A stretch of 64,000 nt of DNA from Allium sativum (Eukaryota > Streptophyta > Magnoliopsida > Asparagales > Amaryllidaceae). Made by a program: the position numbers and the translations under genes. The stretch spans positions 324,789,956 to 324,853,955 of the forward strand of contig CM060922.1 of NCBI GenBank assembly GCA_030737875.1. Reading direction: 5' to 3'. Shown here in pieces: positions 47,467-59,271 of the stretch. Within the stretch, counting starts at the first letter, position 1. Every line of letters starts with the position of its first letter. The notes under the pieces were generated by a model. It was given only the letters and a program-made list of their open reading frames with translations. It did no database searches and was not told the origin of the DNA.

Positions 47467-49016
47467 GGTATGATACACGAAAAGGTCAAAGTTATATGCA
47501 ACAATGGTCAAGTATATGTGAAACACAGTCTCATTGCATATAAAATTGTCCAGACATGGTGACAAGAATAGAGTACACATCAGGATGCAAGGAAAGTCAA
47601 GGCCAAGTGATACAAGAATCAAGAATTGCAGTAAGACCCAAAAGAAGGAAGGAACAATCAACATACACAACTGTGTGTATATACATGCATTTATATGTGG
47701 CCAGGAAGATATGCACACAGTCAGATAAAAGACATATAAAGATACAAGACATCATGGTGGATATTACACACACATATATGCATCAATGTATGCAAGTATA
47801 AACATGGTCATATTAAGATAGAGAGGAATTTAAATGCCTACACGCAATTGCTATTCAAATAAAAGGAAACTCTTTTCAAATTAGTCTGGGTTCAAGAAGA
47901 AATTAATTAAATCTGCTTTGATGGCATATATATTTTAGAAACCAGAAAATACCATTTACTCTCGTAATCCACAGAGTTGCAAGTACTCGACCAGGTACAT
48001 TTCCAGAAAATTAAGCAGGATGTTATCCAGGTGATCAAGGGAATCGTTTTATGGCTTGAATGAATCAACGTGTTCAAATCATTCCAAAAATATCAACCGA
48101 TCAGTTTTAGGAAAGAAAACCATTTCAAAATTTTACATAAAAAATCAGACATTCACTGCATGTATTCCAGGAAATCAATCACGCAAATCACACAATAAAT
48201 CAGACCAAGCAAATCGGTGAAATCATAGAAGTAAAAGGTTCCTATACCCTATATATTTCATGCATTTCATCACTAGCATGATCAAACCAAAAAGCAACAA
48301 ACTCGAAAGCGAAAAGAAATTCAATTTAGAATACTCACAAGACATTAGGGTTTCGATTGCAAGCCAAGTCGTTCGACAAGGAGCAATATTTATTAAAGCA
48401 TCAGAGAATAATTTCCAAAAAAGAAATTGAAGTCGCGATTTGGACGAAGGAAGACAAAACACTAATTTTGGTTTTCGGTGGCCATTGAAGAAAATAAAGG
48501 CAGACATTTTTCTTTAGTTATAAAGTAAGAGGCAAAGAAAATAAAAGAGAGTGATCAACATTATTTTAATTTTTAAGGGTGTTTTTGTTTTAGTTTTATT
48601 TTGTATTGTTTTTATTTTCTTTTGTAAATCGATTCATCAGGTTTTCTAGTTTTTCTTTAAAACTAGGGTATACTGGTTATAGGATTTATAGTTATGGTTT
48701 ATAAGTTACGGGTCTGTAATTCGGGGAAAATCTGATCTTGGGGACAAAGATCAGTTCAGGGTTTTGAGCATAGAATTAAAGAACTAGTAAGGTTTGCGAG
48801 TTTACAGGGTTATGTAAGCAGGAATATGTTTTAATACCAAGTAGAAATCTTGGGAATGCAGCAGTAGGCAGGGGTTTGCCGAAGCTGGGTAAAATCAATG
48901 TCATTTATTTTCTGCATTTATTTTCTCAACTGCAGTCTATGTTGTGATATTTTTTAATATCTCGTAAAACTTCAATAAACCTTATTCACCCCTTCTAGGG
49001 TTAATCAGATCCTACA
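47467..49016 (+). repeat. Probable copia (SIRE-like) LTR, 3' part
   Basis: Continuation of the microsatellite-rich locus split by the Tat element. From about 48500 it becomes T-rich and ends ..CAATAAACCTTATTCACCCC and GATCCTACA before the primer site at 49019. The LTR start was not found. Confidence 0.4.
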
Positions 49017-49018
49017 GG

Positions 49019-49030
49019 TGGTATCAAAGC
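49019..49030 (+). other. Copia primer-binding site
   Basis: TGGTATCAAAGC, 11 of 12 matches to the tRNA-iMet site, two bases after ..CCTACA, the spacing typical of SIRE/Maximus elements. Confidence 0.75.
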
Positions 49031-49059
49031 CTATTATATTTCATTAGCTCTAGGGTCAT

Positions 49060-50640
49060 GGATTGTTCTAATTGTCAGTATATCGAGAGTCAGTCCAGCA
49101 GTATTCCAACTATTTTTAATGGAACAGATTTTTAAAATTAGAAATAAAAATTGGAGTCTTATTTAAAATCTGTTAATATTAAACGTTGGGATATTGTTAT
49201 CAATGGATATGATATGGTGGATAGGAATGATATTCGGTTTAAATCTCGTGCTACGCATATTTTATATTCACATAATGATGATGATCAGTATAACCATATC
49301 TTCCATTGTTTAACTGCGTAGGAAATCTAGAATACTCTCGATACGAAGTATGGAAGAAAGGACAATGATTTCTCAAAATCCTCAATTGCCAACTCAAACT
49401 CAGATGTGTGCTTAATAGCTCAGATGTGTGCTTAATAGGAGTTACAGATGAAGATTCAACAGATGGTGATTCGAAGGATGGAGATTTTCATATGAAGATT
49501 TAGTTTATCTGTGTACTGATTTAACTAAAACTGTTGATAATCTCCAACAGAAAAAACAAACTTCTAAAATCTGAAAATCGTGAGTTGATTCACAAAAATA
49601 ATATGTTGGAATTAAAACATGAGAACTCTGATCGCAAAAATTGTATGAATTTGAAAACTGATTTAACTCATCTTAATGAAATTCTTCAAAAACTTGAAAA
49701 AAAATTATGAGTTTAAAACAAAATGAGGATGGGCTAATTTGTAAAAATGATGCTTCGCAAAACGAGTTGGATAAGATTAATTCCAAACACAAATTTTTTT
49801 AAAAGAAATATTGTTAAAAACTGAATCAATCCTAAATGAGCTTGAAAAAAAATGCTAAATTCAAAGATTTAGATAAACTCGAATTTGAAAAGCAAAAATA
49901 TTTCGAATCTGAGATCTCTGAATCCCAAGCCAAAATTAAATTGCTTGAAAACAAAAATTTGATTCTGAAATCGAAAATTTGATTTTGAAACAATCTAATG
50001 CTGAAAAGAAGATCTCTATAAGTCGTTGTTCAAATTTAATGAAAGAAAATGGTTATCTTAAATTTAAAATTCAGTGACTAGAATTAACTTTGGATAAATT
50101 TTCTAATGGGGAAAAATAGTTGAATATGTTGTTGCAAAACCAAGTTTCTGTTGAAAATAAAAGTGGTCTTAGCTTTGGAAAACTTGATAAATCTGTTCAG
50201 AAGCAAAATTCAAATGATTTAAAAACTCTTCAAATGACTTAGTTTATAATCGAATTGAAATTTGGAGCTTTAATAATTTGAAAAGATTTTCTGAACATAA
50301 ACAAGATGAAAACCTGTCTTGTAACAATCCTTTCAAACAATTTTGGATCCCAAAAGGAAATAAATTGAATTCAAGAAAGATTAAACGCGTTTGGGTTCCT
50401 AAGGGCATAAAAGTAGTTTCGAATGGATTGTTGTACAAATAAGTTTGGAAACCAAAATGTGTGAACGAAATTGTGAGTGGTTTTACAAATTTCGTTAGAC
50501 CACTCGATCCTATAAATGCTTAGGTACCAAAGGAGGCTGAGGAACCACTTTGTGAAAGAAAAATTGCATTCTAGTTGTTCCATATCTTTAAATGATTCAA
50601 TGTTCCTTAACCATGATTGATGAGTTGAGATCCACAACGT
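49060..50640 (+). pseudogene. Decayed SIRE-like copia gag
   Basis: Begins MDCSNCQYIESQSSSIPT then IFNGTDF, like the NGTNY motif near the start of copia gag. LDTKYGRKDN near 49335 resembles the LETxYEGT motif. A long coil-rich, Lys/Glu/Asn-rich portion with many stops follows. Near 50338-50415 two related motifs FWIPKGNKLN and VWVPKGIKVV appear, like the WVPKG repeats of SIRE-type gag-pol. Protease, integrase and RT were not recognised, so the element is truncated. Confidence 0.55.
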
Positions 50641-51121
50641 TTATTGTAAACCATGTATGATCTCTTGACTCACATTTTTTTGTTTATATTATTTTTTCCT
50701 CTCTATCCCTCCTTCTATTTTTCTCTTTTATTCTTCCTTCTATTTATTCTGATTCACTTTGAAATTGCTATAATTTTTTTCCACTTCTTGAGCTTTCTAA
50801 AACTAAATTGCAATATTTATAATTTTCTGGAAGTCAGATTTATATATCTTAAACTCTCATATTTTGATGATTTTCAGATTGAGAATTCAAACTTGTAAAT
50901 ATCTGGAATTGTTAGAAGTTTAATTTTTTATTACTGATTCCTGAAATTCTAACAGTTTTTTTACTTATCCCTGAATTCTTAACAGTGTTGAAGCACTCTT
51001 ATTATATCTTAAACACTGTTATTCTGAATTCTAAATTTTTTCCTCATGATCTGAAAGGCTAATGAAATTTCACACATCTTTGTTGTTTTGAGTCTTTTCT
51101 AATTCATTTTAGAAAGACTTG
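50641..51121. other. T-rich region, no gene seen
   Basis: Pyrimidine-rich on the + strand (CTCTATCCCTCCTTC runs). It separates the copia remnant from the Athila-like LTR. No boundary signals recognised. Confidence 0.35.
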
Positions 51122-52621
51122 TGATGTGCACGTAAATATGCACATTTATATTCACAGATTTATTCTTGTTTTAATTAAATAAATAACATAAAGGGATATT
51201 TTTGCATGTTTTAAACTAAAAGCCTAAAATTCTCAAATTTTCATGCATTCATCCTCATTTAAGGTGTAAAACGGTAAATTGTGCATGTTTAAATTTGTGT
51301 TATCATTTACTTGTTCCTTGCAGTTGTCTCTTATAGGAATTTAGGAGCAAAAATGATGCACATATGAAGATATGAGGAAAAGCATGTATATACACAAAAG
51401 GAGATGGAATTAGTACATACACTACTAAGTGGAGGACCCCACCCACTCTCACTCTTTCTCTTAATCTTCAATTAGAGACTAATTGGATAAGACAAAAGGC
51501 TTTATGCATTCTACGTGACTTATTAGTGGCTAAACCAGGATTAGAAGCTTCATAAAGGGGTATTTTTGGTAGTCCTCAACAATAGTGATTAGGGTTTAGG
51601 GTTTCAAACATGTATATATACCCTTTTATGTAATGTAAATAGCTCTTCTTTAGTTAATTAGTTTGGAGGATCAAAAACAAAAGTTCTTTCTTTCTTTTAT
51701 GGCTTCTTAGCCATTTCTCTCTTATGTAAATTTTATGTTAATGAAATTTAATTTCTTGTTCATTTATTTTTTGTTATCTACTTTATGCATTAGTGTAGTT
51801 TTATTTTATGCAAGTGGTTTAGTTTATTTTTATTAATTAGTTTAGTTTATTTTATGCAATTTACTTTTGTTGTCATGATTACATATATTAGAGGCTAATC
51901 CCTTTCAACTTAGGGTAATGACTCTTGATTATGTAGATGCAACATAATTTGTTTATTCATGCTCTCTTTTTGTGCTTCATGTCATGTTGATGTTATTGGT
52001 TTTGTGTACATTATTGAATTTGATAGCCTATATTGTTGACATCAAATAGGCTATGCTTAGTCATATGTTCACTAATTACCTCTTCACCTACATATGATGA
52101 TGGTGATTAAGTGGAGGTTGGAATAAAAATTTGATAGTCTATAGTTCTAATTAATAGTTCATAGACCATGTTTAAAGTATATTTCAATTTCAACTTGTTC
52201 ATTTTTCATTTGAACTAGTAGGGTGATTTAGTGGGTATGTTATAGTTTGATAGTTTATTTTGTGCTAATTAATAGCATGAATAAGCTATACTTATAATAA
52301 TCATATCAACTAAATTCACAAATGACCAAAAAAAATTATGGTTTCATTTTATGTTAATTCATATGATCTAGAGAGTGAATTTATTCTTAAGTTGTTATTT
52401 AACTCTCATATTCTTATTTAGTTTAATTTGTTAGTTTAGTATAGTTGTAGTTAGTTAGTTAAAACCTCACTCGACTTTGGTTAAATTTGATTGGATATAA
52501 TTAAAATTATTTCTTTTTCCATGGATCGACTCGTACTCGCTAACGTACTACAAGTGTACGCCGTGCACTTGTGGTTTATTACACTTTGCAACGGTTTTTT
52601 AATTCTATAGAATTTCCGTCA
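51122..52621 (+). mobile_element. Athila-like LTR (about 1.5 kb)
   Basis: Right border is set by the primer site just downstream; the left border TGATGTGCACG is tentative. It has a promoter-like TATATATACCC at about 51612 followed by AT-rich R/U5-like sequence. No second LTR lies in the window: the interior is cut off after about 700 bases by a Helitron end at 53366. Confidence 0.55.
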
Positions 52622-52631
52622 TCGAACCAAG

Positions 52632-52650
52632 TTTTGGCATCGTTGCCAGG
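52632..52650 (+). other. Athila-type primer-binding site
   Basis: GTTTTGGCATCGTTGCCAGG closely follows the plant Athila consensus TTTTTGGCGCCGTTGCCGGGG, with two CpG-type changes (GCGCC to GCATC, CCGGGG to CCAGGA). Confidence 0.75.
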
Positions 52651-53365
52651 AAAGAATTTAATTTTTATTTTATTCTTCGAATTAATTTTCTTGTTTGTAT
52701 GTCTCTTTAAAAAAAAGATATTGTGCATTGTGTTTTTGTTCACTTGAATTTAGTGTTGCTTGAGTGTGTTTGTCTTTGTTTTCATTTTGTTTCCAGCTTC
52801 TTCTTTCATTATCTTCTTATCTAACAAAAAAAAAAGTCATCCTCTTTGTTTCATTTTTCATTTTTGTGTTGTTGCATTTGTTTGTCTTTTGTTTTATGTG
52901 TGTGTGTTTCTTTCTTTCTTTTGTGTTAGTTCTCCTTAAAAAAAAAAAAAAACTTTTTGCATTGCGTGTTTATTTAATTTACTTGTGTTTATTTCTTTGT
53001 CTAGTGTTCATTTTGTTTTGTTCCAACATATCTGTTCTCACTTTCACATTTGCATTTGCTCTGTTCATTTGATATAGTTGCCGGATCAGTTTCATGTTTC
53101 AAGTTCTCTGTCATTATCTTGTTTACAAAAAAAGAAAGAAAGAAGGTGTACTGTTACTGTTACTGTTACTTGTTCATCTACTGTTCATTTGTATTTGTTT
53201 ATGCGACTGTGAAGTTGTGTATCTTTACTGTGCATACTTGTGTTAATTTTTGTTTTCTTCCACTTCTGTTAATTTTTGTTCCAACTCTTTGCGATCATTC
53301 CACAATATTTTGTATCCCTACTATGAATATTTCATATTTCTTTACTGTTTCAGATTTTATATATA
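52651..53365 (+). other. Athila leader, non-coding
   Basis: T-rich with several A runs (up to 14 As near 52938). Repeated GTGTTTG..TTTCATTTTG phrases occur. No gag start recognised. Confidence 0.4.
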
Positions 53366-53395
53366 CTAGTTTAGAACCCGTGCTTCGCACACGGG
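53366..53395 (-). mobile_element. Helitron 3' end (hairpin + CTAG)
   Basis: On the minus strand a CCCGTG..CACGGG-type hairpin (53377-53395) is followed after seven bases by CTAG and then T, the known 3' terminus of plant Helitrons. The element therefore extends toward higher coordinates. Its 5' TC end was not identified. It was inserted in the Athila leader. Confidence 0.55.
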
Positions 53396-54717
53396 TAATA
53401 ATGTGACACTATTGGTAGTTCAGTTCAAGGTAGATATGGTGAATATTCATGTGGTAAACATAAGTTCTTATTTATTTCTGTTTGTTATAGGTTGATATGA
53501 AAACATGAAGTTAATTGGCATATTGCTTGAGAAGATAGACATATGTGAATGGTAGAGATGAACTACAGCAGTACACAGATGACACAAATATGCTTGCTTA
53601 GACTCCATTCTTGGAACAACAGTAATACTTATTATTCAAACATCAGGTGACATAGTAATTCCAACAACAGTTGGTCTTCAAATTTATTCATTGTTTGCCT
53701 GGCCAAATTTATTCATAGTCGGTCTTCCATGTACAAAGTGATTCCAACAATAGTTGTAAATAACATATTCTTGAAAATATGAAATCAACTAAACAGTAAT
53801 TTGTTGTAAATTTGTGTGACCAATAACGTGCAGTAACCGTGACATATGAAGAACAGTGGAAAAGGAAAATATATTGAAACATAGACAAATGAACAGATGA
53901 GAAATATGTGACAACTCAAACATCTTTATTTTCAACACGCAGTGGATACTAAAATGAAAAGTAGATTCAAGTACAAATAGAGAAAGGGTACCGTAAGGTG
54001 GAAGAAAGAGCAGTTCAAACAAATATAGAAAAAGTACACTACATACGTTAAAGTGAAAAACAAAAACAACAGCTACACGGAAATTATTAACGTTCGAAAC
54101 GAAGAGAGACATGAACGAAAAGAAATGGTTAAAGTGGAAGGCGGATGGTTAGTCGAGAAGACCATCAAATTTTCTTCTTATTTTTCTTTTGTTTCTTTGC
54201 TTGGTTTGTTATTCAGTATGGGACCCGTGTTTCGCATACGGGTTGTTTTGGAATAACGATATAATGTTTGTATAGGTTTGGAATCAATTATGTATGACTG
54301 TATATGATTTGGTAGGGCATGTAAACATAATGTGGTATGGCTGTTAATTCAGCAACAGTACTTTGCCACTTTGCAGGCATCACTCAGACACAATAGCTAA
54401 TGGAAAGCTTTGCATGATATTCCTCCCTACATATGGAGCCCAGGTAAACAGTTAAAAAATAATAATTAAAAAGAACAACTGAAATATATTATTGAAGTAT
54501 CTTAAATACTTATCCGCATATAATGTCATATGCAGTAGAAACAGATGTTATAATATCACAAAGGCACAAAAAACACAAAGATTAAAAAAAAAAAATCAAT
54601 GTTTAGAAATAGCTATACCAAACAGACATCAATAGTTTAAATCATGTTTTGCTAAACTACCACTATTTAAAAGTGTTCTTGCACATTCGTTTTTCATGAT
54701 AAACAACGTTTCACTTC
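53396..54717 (-). mobile_element. Presumed Helitron body
   Basis: Lies inside the Helitron side of the 3' end. A second, similar hairpin ACCCGTGTTTCGCATACGGGT is at 54223-54243. No Rep/helicase coding; short open stretches are not recognisable. Could hold captured sequence. Confidence 0.35.
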
Positions 54718-54725
54718 TATATGGA

Positions 54726-55080
54726 CAAGGGCGAATCCAGGAATTAACAAATGGGTGGGCTAATTATTTTTTCTCTGAGAAAAGCTAGTGTCAAAGTATC
54801 TACTATAGACAATGGAATTAAAGTTTGGAATTACAACCGCATTGATGTCAATATTTTGCTTTGGATATGTTGATGCAGTTCAATTCTAAAGGAGGAAACA
54901 TTATAATTATCAAACAATAATCATGGACATATGTTTGAAAACTTCACGATGGGAAATTTGAAAGTCAACATTGAAGAGTAGAAAGAGTTGAATGCTTAAA
55001 TAAACCAAAGAGCTAATAAATTATTTTTTCTCTGACCCTGGGCTGCAGCCCAGGCCCGCCCAGGGCCAGCTACGCCCTTG
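54726..55080. mobile_element. hAT-type MITE (355 bp)
   Basis: Ends CAAGGGCGAATCCAGG and, read inward from the right, CAAGGGCGTAGCTGGCC, similar to the CAGGGGCGGATCCAGG ends of plant hAT MITEs. The flanking 8-mers TATATGGA (54718-54725) and TATATGAA (55081-55088) agree at 7 of 8. GC-rich right arm (CTGGGCTGCAGCCCAGG) can fold on itself. Confidence 0.75.
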
Positions 55081-55088
55081 TATATGAA

Positions 55089-55667
55089 TGATAACCCAAA
55101 ATCAAAAATGGTAAACTAAATGCACCTTAAACATTTGAGGGTATGTTTAAAACTTAGAACTTATCGTAATAATGATACCAAAGCCAGCTTCAAACGATAT
55201 AAGCAACGACCAAATCAAAGAATTTCTAATTAAATTTTTAATTTCGATTAAAATGCCAGACATTTAGGAAGATGGAATCATACTAAAATGACTGTTTGTC
55301 ATTCCTACCTTTTTTGATGCTAATGTAGATGTAAATTATATTAACTTGTATAAAACATATGAATATGAGAACAACTATGAATATAATAGACCAAAAGGAT
55401 TGAATCTCCTATTTGCATTTATTGTCATTATCGTTTGATCAGCTATCAATTGATTTAGCTCAAGTCTCGCATCATACAACAAGCACAGTAACTTGGTAGT
55501 TCACTCCATTTGTATGCGCAACCGCTCATCAACAGAAATGTAAATAAAACATGTAAATTAATGAGAACAAATAACACAAGCTTACGTACCATTATAATCC
55601 ATGTAATCCAAATGTAAAGGAAATCTGTTATATTGTTTAAGCTATAAATAAAGAAAATCACTATATT
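55089..55667. other. AT-rich, no gene seen
   Basis: No coding or element ends recognised. Continuous with 59272 onward before the family B LTR inserted. Confidence 0.35.
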
Positions 55668-55948
55668 TGTAACACCCCGAATTTCGGTTAATGCTAAAAT
55701 TCACTAATTACAGAATAAATAATCTCAGATGTGAGAATTGGGGGAAACGGGCTGCGTTATTGCGTTCGTCTAGGAAAAATACGCGAAATAGAGTCCGAGT
55801 TTTCGAGAATCGGAGTCCGTATGGCCCGGTTATGGCCCAATGAAGTTTACAAAAAATTCAAAGTTCAAAACAGATTTAAAATTTAGGTTCAAATTTCGAA
55901 ATTGGGGCCATTGGGCGTAGGGGGGGAAATTCCCGCCTAGCTAGCCAG

Positions 55949-56022
55949 GTCGACAGCCCTGTCGACTGGGCAGTCGACTTGGCTAGGACTAAGTCGACAG
56001 CCCTGTCGACTTGGGTGTCGAC
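55949..56022. repeat. Phased GTCGAC palindromes, copy A
   Basis: Six GTCGAC sites, most at 12-base spacing, one gap of 20. The equivalent array in the other LTR is at 61346-61411. Confidence 0.9.
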
Positions 56023-56840
56023 AGGGGGTGCCCGGCCAGTTTGGCCTGGTGCACCATTTCAGGGTTTGGGCTGTGTTTTGGGGCTGGTTTCTGGAAGCTT
56101 CCGAGATCTGATGGTCCTAACCTAATCTAGGGTTAATCTAATAGACTAAAACACTTGCCTAATCCTATAAATAAGACCCTAAGCTAGCCCTAAATGATCA
56201 TAATCCTATACTCTAACTAAACTATGCCAAAATTTTCTATGATCATGGCCTCCACTCAAATCCCTAGCCTCCATCCTCTTATAAAACTATTTCTATGAAG
56301 GCTTTCATGTTCATACAAGCATCTTTGAGTTGTATGAGTGATCATTAGCTTGCATTCATCATCAAGTTGCAAGCTTTATGTTCAAGGCTAGAGTTTTTGG
56401 GTCATTTGGCAAGGGTTTGCTTATGGGAGTTTAGTGGTGAGTTTCTATAGCCTTAATAATCAATTGTTAAATTGATTATGATAGGATATGATAAGATATG
56501 GCTATGTTTGTGGATAAATGTGCTTATGCAAGTTTAGTATAGTGTATGTTGTGTGTTTTGCAAGTTTTATGCTATATGCAAGTTGAATGTTATGTTTTAT
56601 GATGCTCACTATGCAAAACACTATGTTTAACATTGATGCATATGTAACATGTTATGCAAACTATATGTGAGATTATATGCAAGTTATATGTAACATGTTA
56701 TGCAAACTATATGTGGGATTATATGCAAGTTATATGTAACATGTTATGCAAGTTATGTATTTGGTTTTATGCATGCTAAGTATTTGGTTTTGTGCATGCT
56801 AAGTATTTGGTTTTATGCATACTAAGTGTTTGGTTTTATG

Positions 56841-57094
56841 CAAGTTATGATGCAAGTTCATATGCAAGTTATGATGCAAGTTCATATGCAAGTTATGATG
56901 CAAGTTCATATGCAAGTTATGATGCAAGTTCATATGCAAGTTTGTCTCTTTTTATGATATGCATAATATATGCAAGTTTGCCTCTAAGTATGGCATGTTA
57001 TGCAAGTTCATATGCAAGTTATGATGCAAGTTCATATGCAAGTTATGATGCAAGTTCATATGCAAGTTTTGATGCAAGTTCATATGCAAGTTGG
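56841..57094. repeat. 24-bp tandem repeats in LTR B1
   Basis: CAAGTTATGATGCAAGTTCATATG repeated about four times at 56841-56940 and about four times at 57001-57094. The second LTR lacks this expansion. Each 24-mer is itself two related 12-mers ending ATGCAAG-like words. Confidence 0.9.
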
Positions 57095-57463
57095 GTTTAT
57101 GGTCATATATACAAGTTGACACCTTTTAAACCCATGATAATGCTAATGATATGCTAAGTTGAACCCATGGTGTGTATGATGAATCTTCTCTTTTGAAGTA
57201 TGTCATGTTAACGTATTTACGTGGGAACGATGGGGTAAAAATTAATGAACACATAAAATTGTGTGAAGTGGGTATGATTAAACATACCGTAAAGTGGATG
57301 GACATAATTGGGAATTTACCTATTAAGTTAGGTCTACCCATATTATGGAATTGGGAATTTACCTGTTGAGTTAGGTCTACCCATATTCTTAAATATTTGG
57401 AATTAATTAGGGATGATTAATACAAATTATGGGGGTGATTAATTAGGTGTAATTAATCTACTA

Positions 57464-57690
57464 AGACACGAGGTTGGACCCTTTTGTAGCATAAGACTGC
57501 CCGGAACCGACCGGCAAATCCAGCGGCTACAAATGATTGGCCCAATGTGAGAGGTCTTAGTCATAAACTAAATACGTGACAAGTGTAAAGACACGAGGTT
57601 AGACTCTGTTATGGTGTAAGGCTGCCCGGAACCAACCGGCATATCCAGCTGCCATAAAAGACAGTCTAATGTGAGAGGTCTTTACAAAGG
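57464..57690. repeat. Paired 'AAGACACGAGGTT' repeats
   Basis: Two diverged copies of a roughly 100-base segment, from AAGACACGAGGTT to TGTGAGAGGTCTT, including GCCCGGAACCRACCGGC. AAGACC and GGTCTT ends are inverted. Also present as a pair at 63079-63300. Confidence 0.8.
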
Positions 57691-57744
57691 TTACGATCTT
57701 AATTAATTAAGAAACACTTAACCAAATTAGCATGTAGAGGGGCA

Positions 57745-58020
57745 TGAGGGGTTAAGTGGGTGCCTTGGGTGGCATATAGTAACTAGTGGGGGTGCCTTGG
57801 GTGGCATGAGGAAACTAGTGGGTTGCCTTGGGTGGCAAAAGAAAATACGATTAGAATACTTAACCAAAGTGGAACATGTAATTAAACATTATTAAAGGGT
57901 TAAGTGGGTGCCTTGGGTGGCATGCGGAAATCTAGTGGGTGCCTTAAGTGGCAATTGAAATATAATTAAATGACAAGCTTAAGTAGTAGCTTGTGGGGGC
58001 CTTAAGTGGCAATTGAAATA
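57745..58020. repeat. GTGGGTGCCTTGGGTGGCA repeats
   Basis: Six or more copies of GTGGGTGCCTTGGGTGGCAT, some with AAGTGGCA, at 40-70 base spacing. Present again at 63366-63600. Confidence 0.85.
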
Positions 58021-58423
58021 TAATTAGATGACTTAACCAAACCTTAACATGTAAGGGGGCATGATTATAAAAGGGGTTAAGTGGGATGCACTAGATAAAA
58101 TGACAAGCTTAAGTAGTAGCTTGTGGGGGCCCATTTCAACCAATATCCCAAACGTATCTTTGTGGGCTCGACCCAAGTCGAGGACGGGACACGCATATTG
58201 GGCTTGACTATAAGAGGCCAAAACGGGGTAGCGGTGGCAACGCGAGTCCAACGGGTTTCATATGTGTGTGTGGACCCGGGCTGGTAGGTAAGACGTTGTT
58301 GCATCGTGTAGATATAAGACGTGCACCATTTGTTGTATCGGGTTGCCACTTTGGGGAGTGATACGCCCCATTGTGGGGCCAGCACGGGTATCTACGGTAG
58401 GGAGCCGATCGCTTGGGAGTAGT

Positions 58424-58580
58424 GGGTACACCTAGTGGAGATAGGGGCAGACGGCACCTATGTAGTCAGCTAGGGGTACACGAAACTACTATTAAAAATT
58501 ACTAAGTACACCTAGTGGAGATAGGGGCAGACGGCACCTATGTAGTCAGCTAGGGGTACAAGAAACTACTGGGTAAAATT
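58424..58580. repeat. 75-bp tandem duplication
   Basis: GTACACCTAGTGGAGATAGG..CTAGGGGTACA..GAAACTACT occurs twice, at about 58427 and 58504, nearly identical, so a recent duplication. Confidence 0.9.
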
Positions 58581-59271
58581 ACTAAGTACACTTAGTGGGA
58601 TCAACCTTTAAGTAGGAATTACCCTTGGGTGGGTAGAACTGGTGTGGTGCAGTGTAGGAATTACCCTTGGGTGGGTAGATCTGGGGTGGTGCAATCTAGT
58701 AATTATCCTTGGGTGGATAAATGCGTCTTTTCGGTTATCTTAGTACATCCTGTGTTTAGTTGGCTACTTAGTGTAGTCATTATCCCCAGAGGTACCGTAC
58801 CTTGTTTATATCATACCCTAATTACTTTAATGATTGTATTGTTAGGGTTATAGGACTCACTCAGACTTATGTCTGACCCCGTTGTTTCTTTATCTTTTTT
58901 CCCAACCCTCAGGTTTTCAGAGTGGGCCTAGCACTAGTGGGCTTTGATCAGACTGCTTTATCTATCTTTTGGAGCTTGGACCGTGGATGTAAAGCTCAGT
59001 TTATCTTTTCTATTATGGCTATTAGGTTATGTAGTGGGATTATGTACTTTTGTTTTTATCAGGATGGATATTATGTACTTGACTCTTATTTATGGTTTTG
59101 GTGTAACCAAACATGTTTTACTTTCCGCTGGAATGAAATGATGTTTTAAATTCTCAAGTATTACTTATATCTGTCTTGTTGTAATTTTTCTGTTCTATAT
59201 TCACTTAAAATACTCCACCGATGTTATGGCATTCCCTTAGTGAGTGACCGTAGCGGGTGTGGGGTGTTACA

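Larger units (their letters stand above)
55668..59271 (+). mobile_element. Family B solo LTR (3.6 kb)
   Basis: Starts TGTAACACCCCGAATTT and ends GGTGTGGGGTGTTACA, an LTR terminal pair typical of long Tekay-type gypsy LTRs. Flanking 5-mers ATATT (55663-55667) and ATAAT (59272-59276) match 4 of 5. No interior is attached, so it is a solo LTR. Its start aligns with the LTR at 61067. Internal order: conserved GC-rich head, GTCGAC array, a minisatellite of ATGCAAG units, paired CACGAGGTT repeats, GGGTGCCTTGGGTGGCA repeats and a 75-bp tandem duplication. Confidence 0.8.

Noticed and set aside
33372..47471. 5-bp target duplication for the Tat element
   Set aside because: Flanks AGTGT and GGTAT match at only three of five positions, so I do not claim one.
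52764..53072. 102-codon Phe/Leu-rich frame resembling a membrane protein
   Set aside because: Comes from T-rich leader sequence with A runs; hydrophobicity is a by-product of TTT and CTT codons.
56792..57157. Open frame with repeated YASYDASS
   Set aside because: Translation of the 24-bp tandem repeat in a non-coding LTR.
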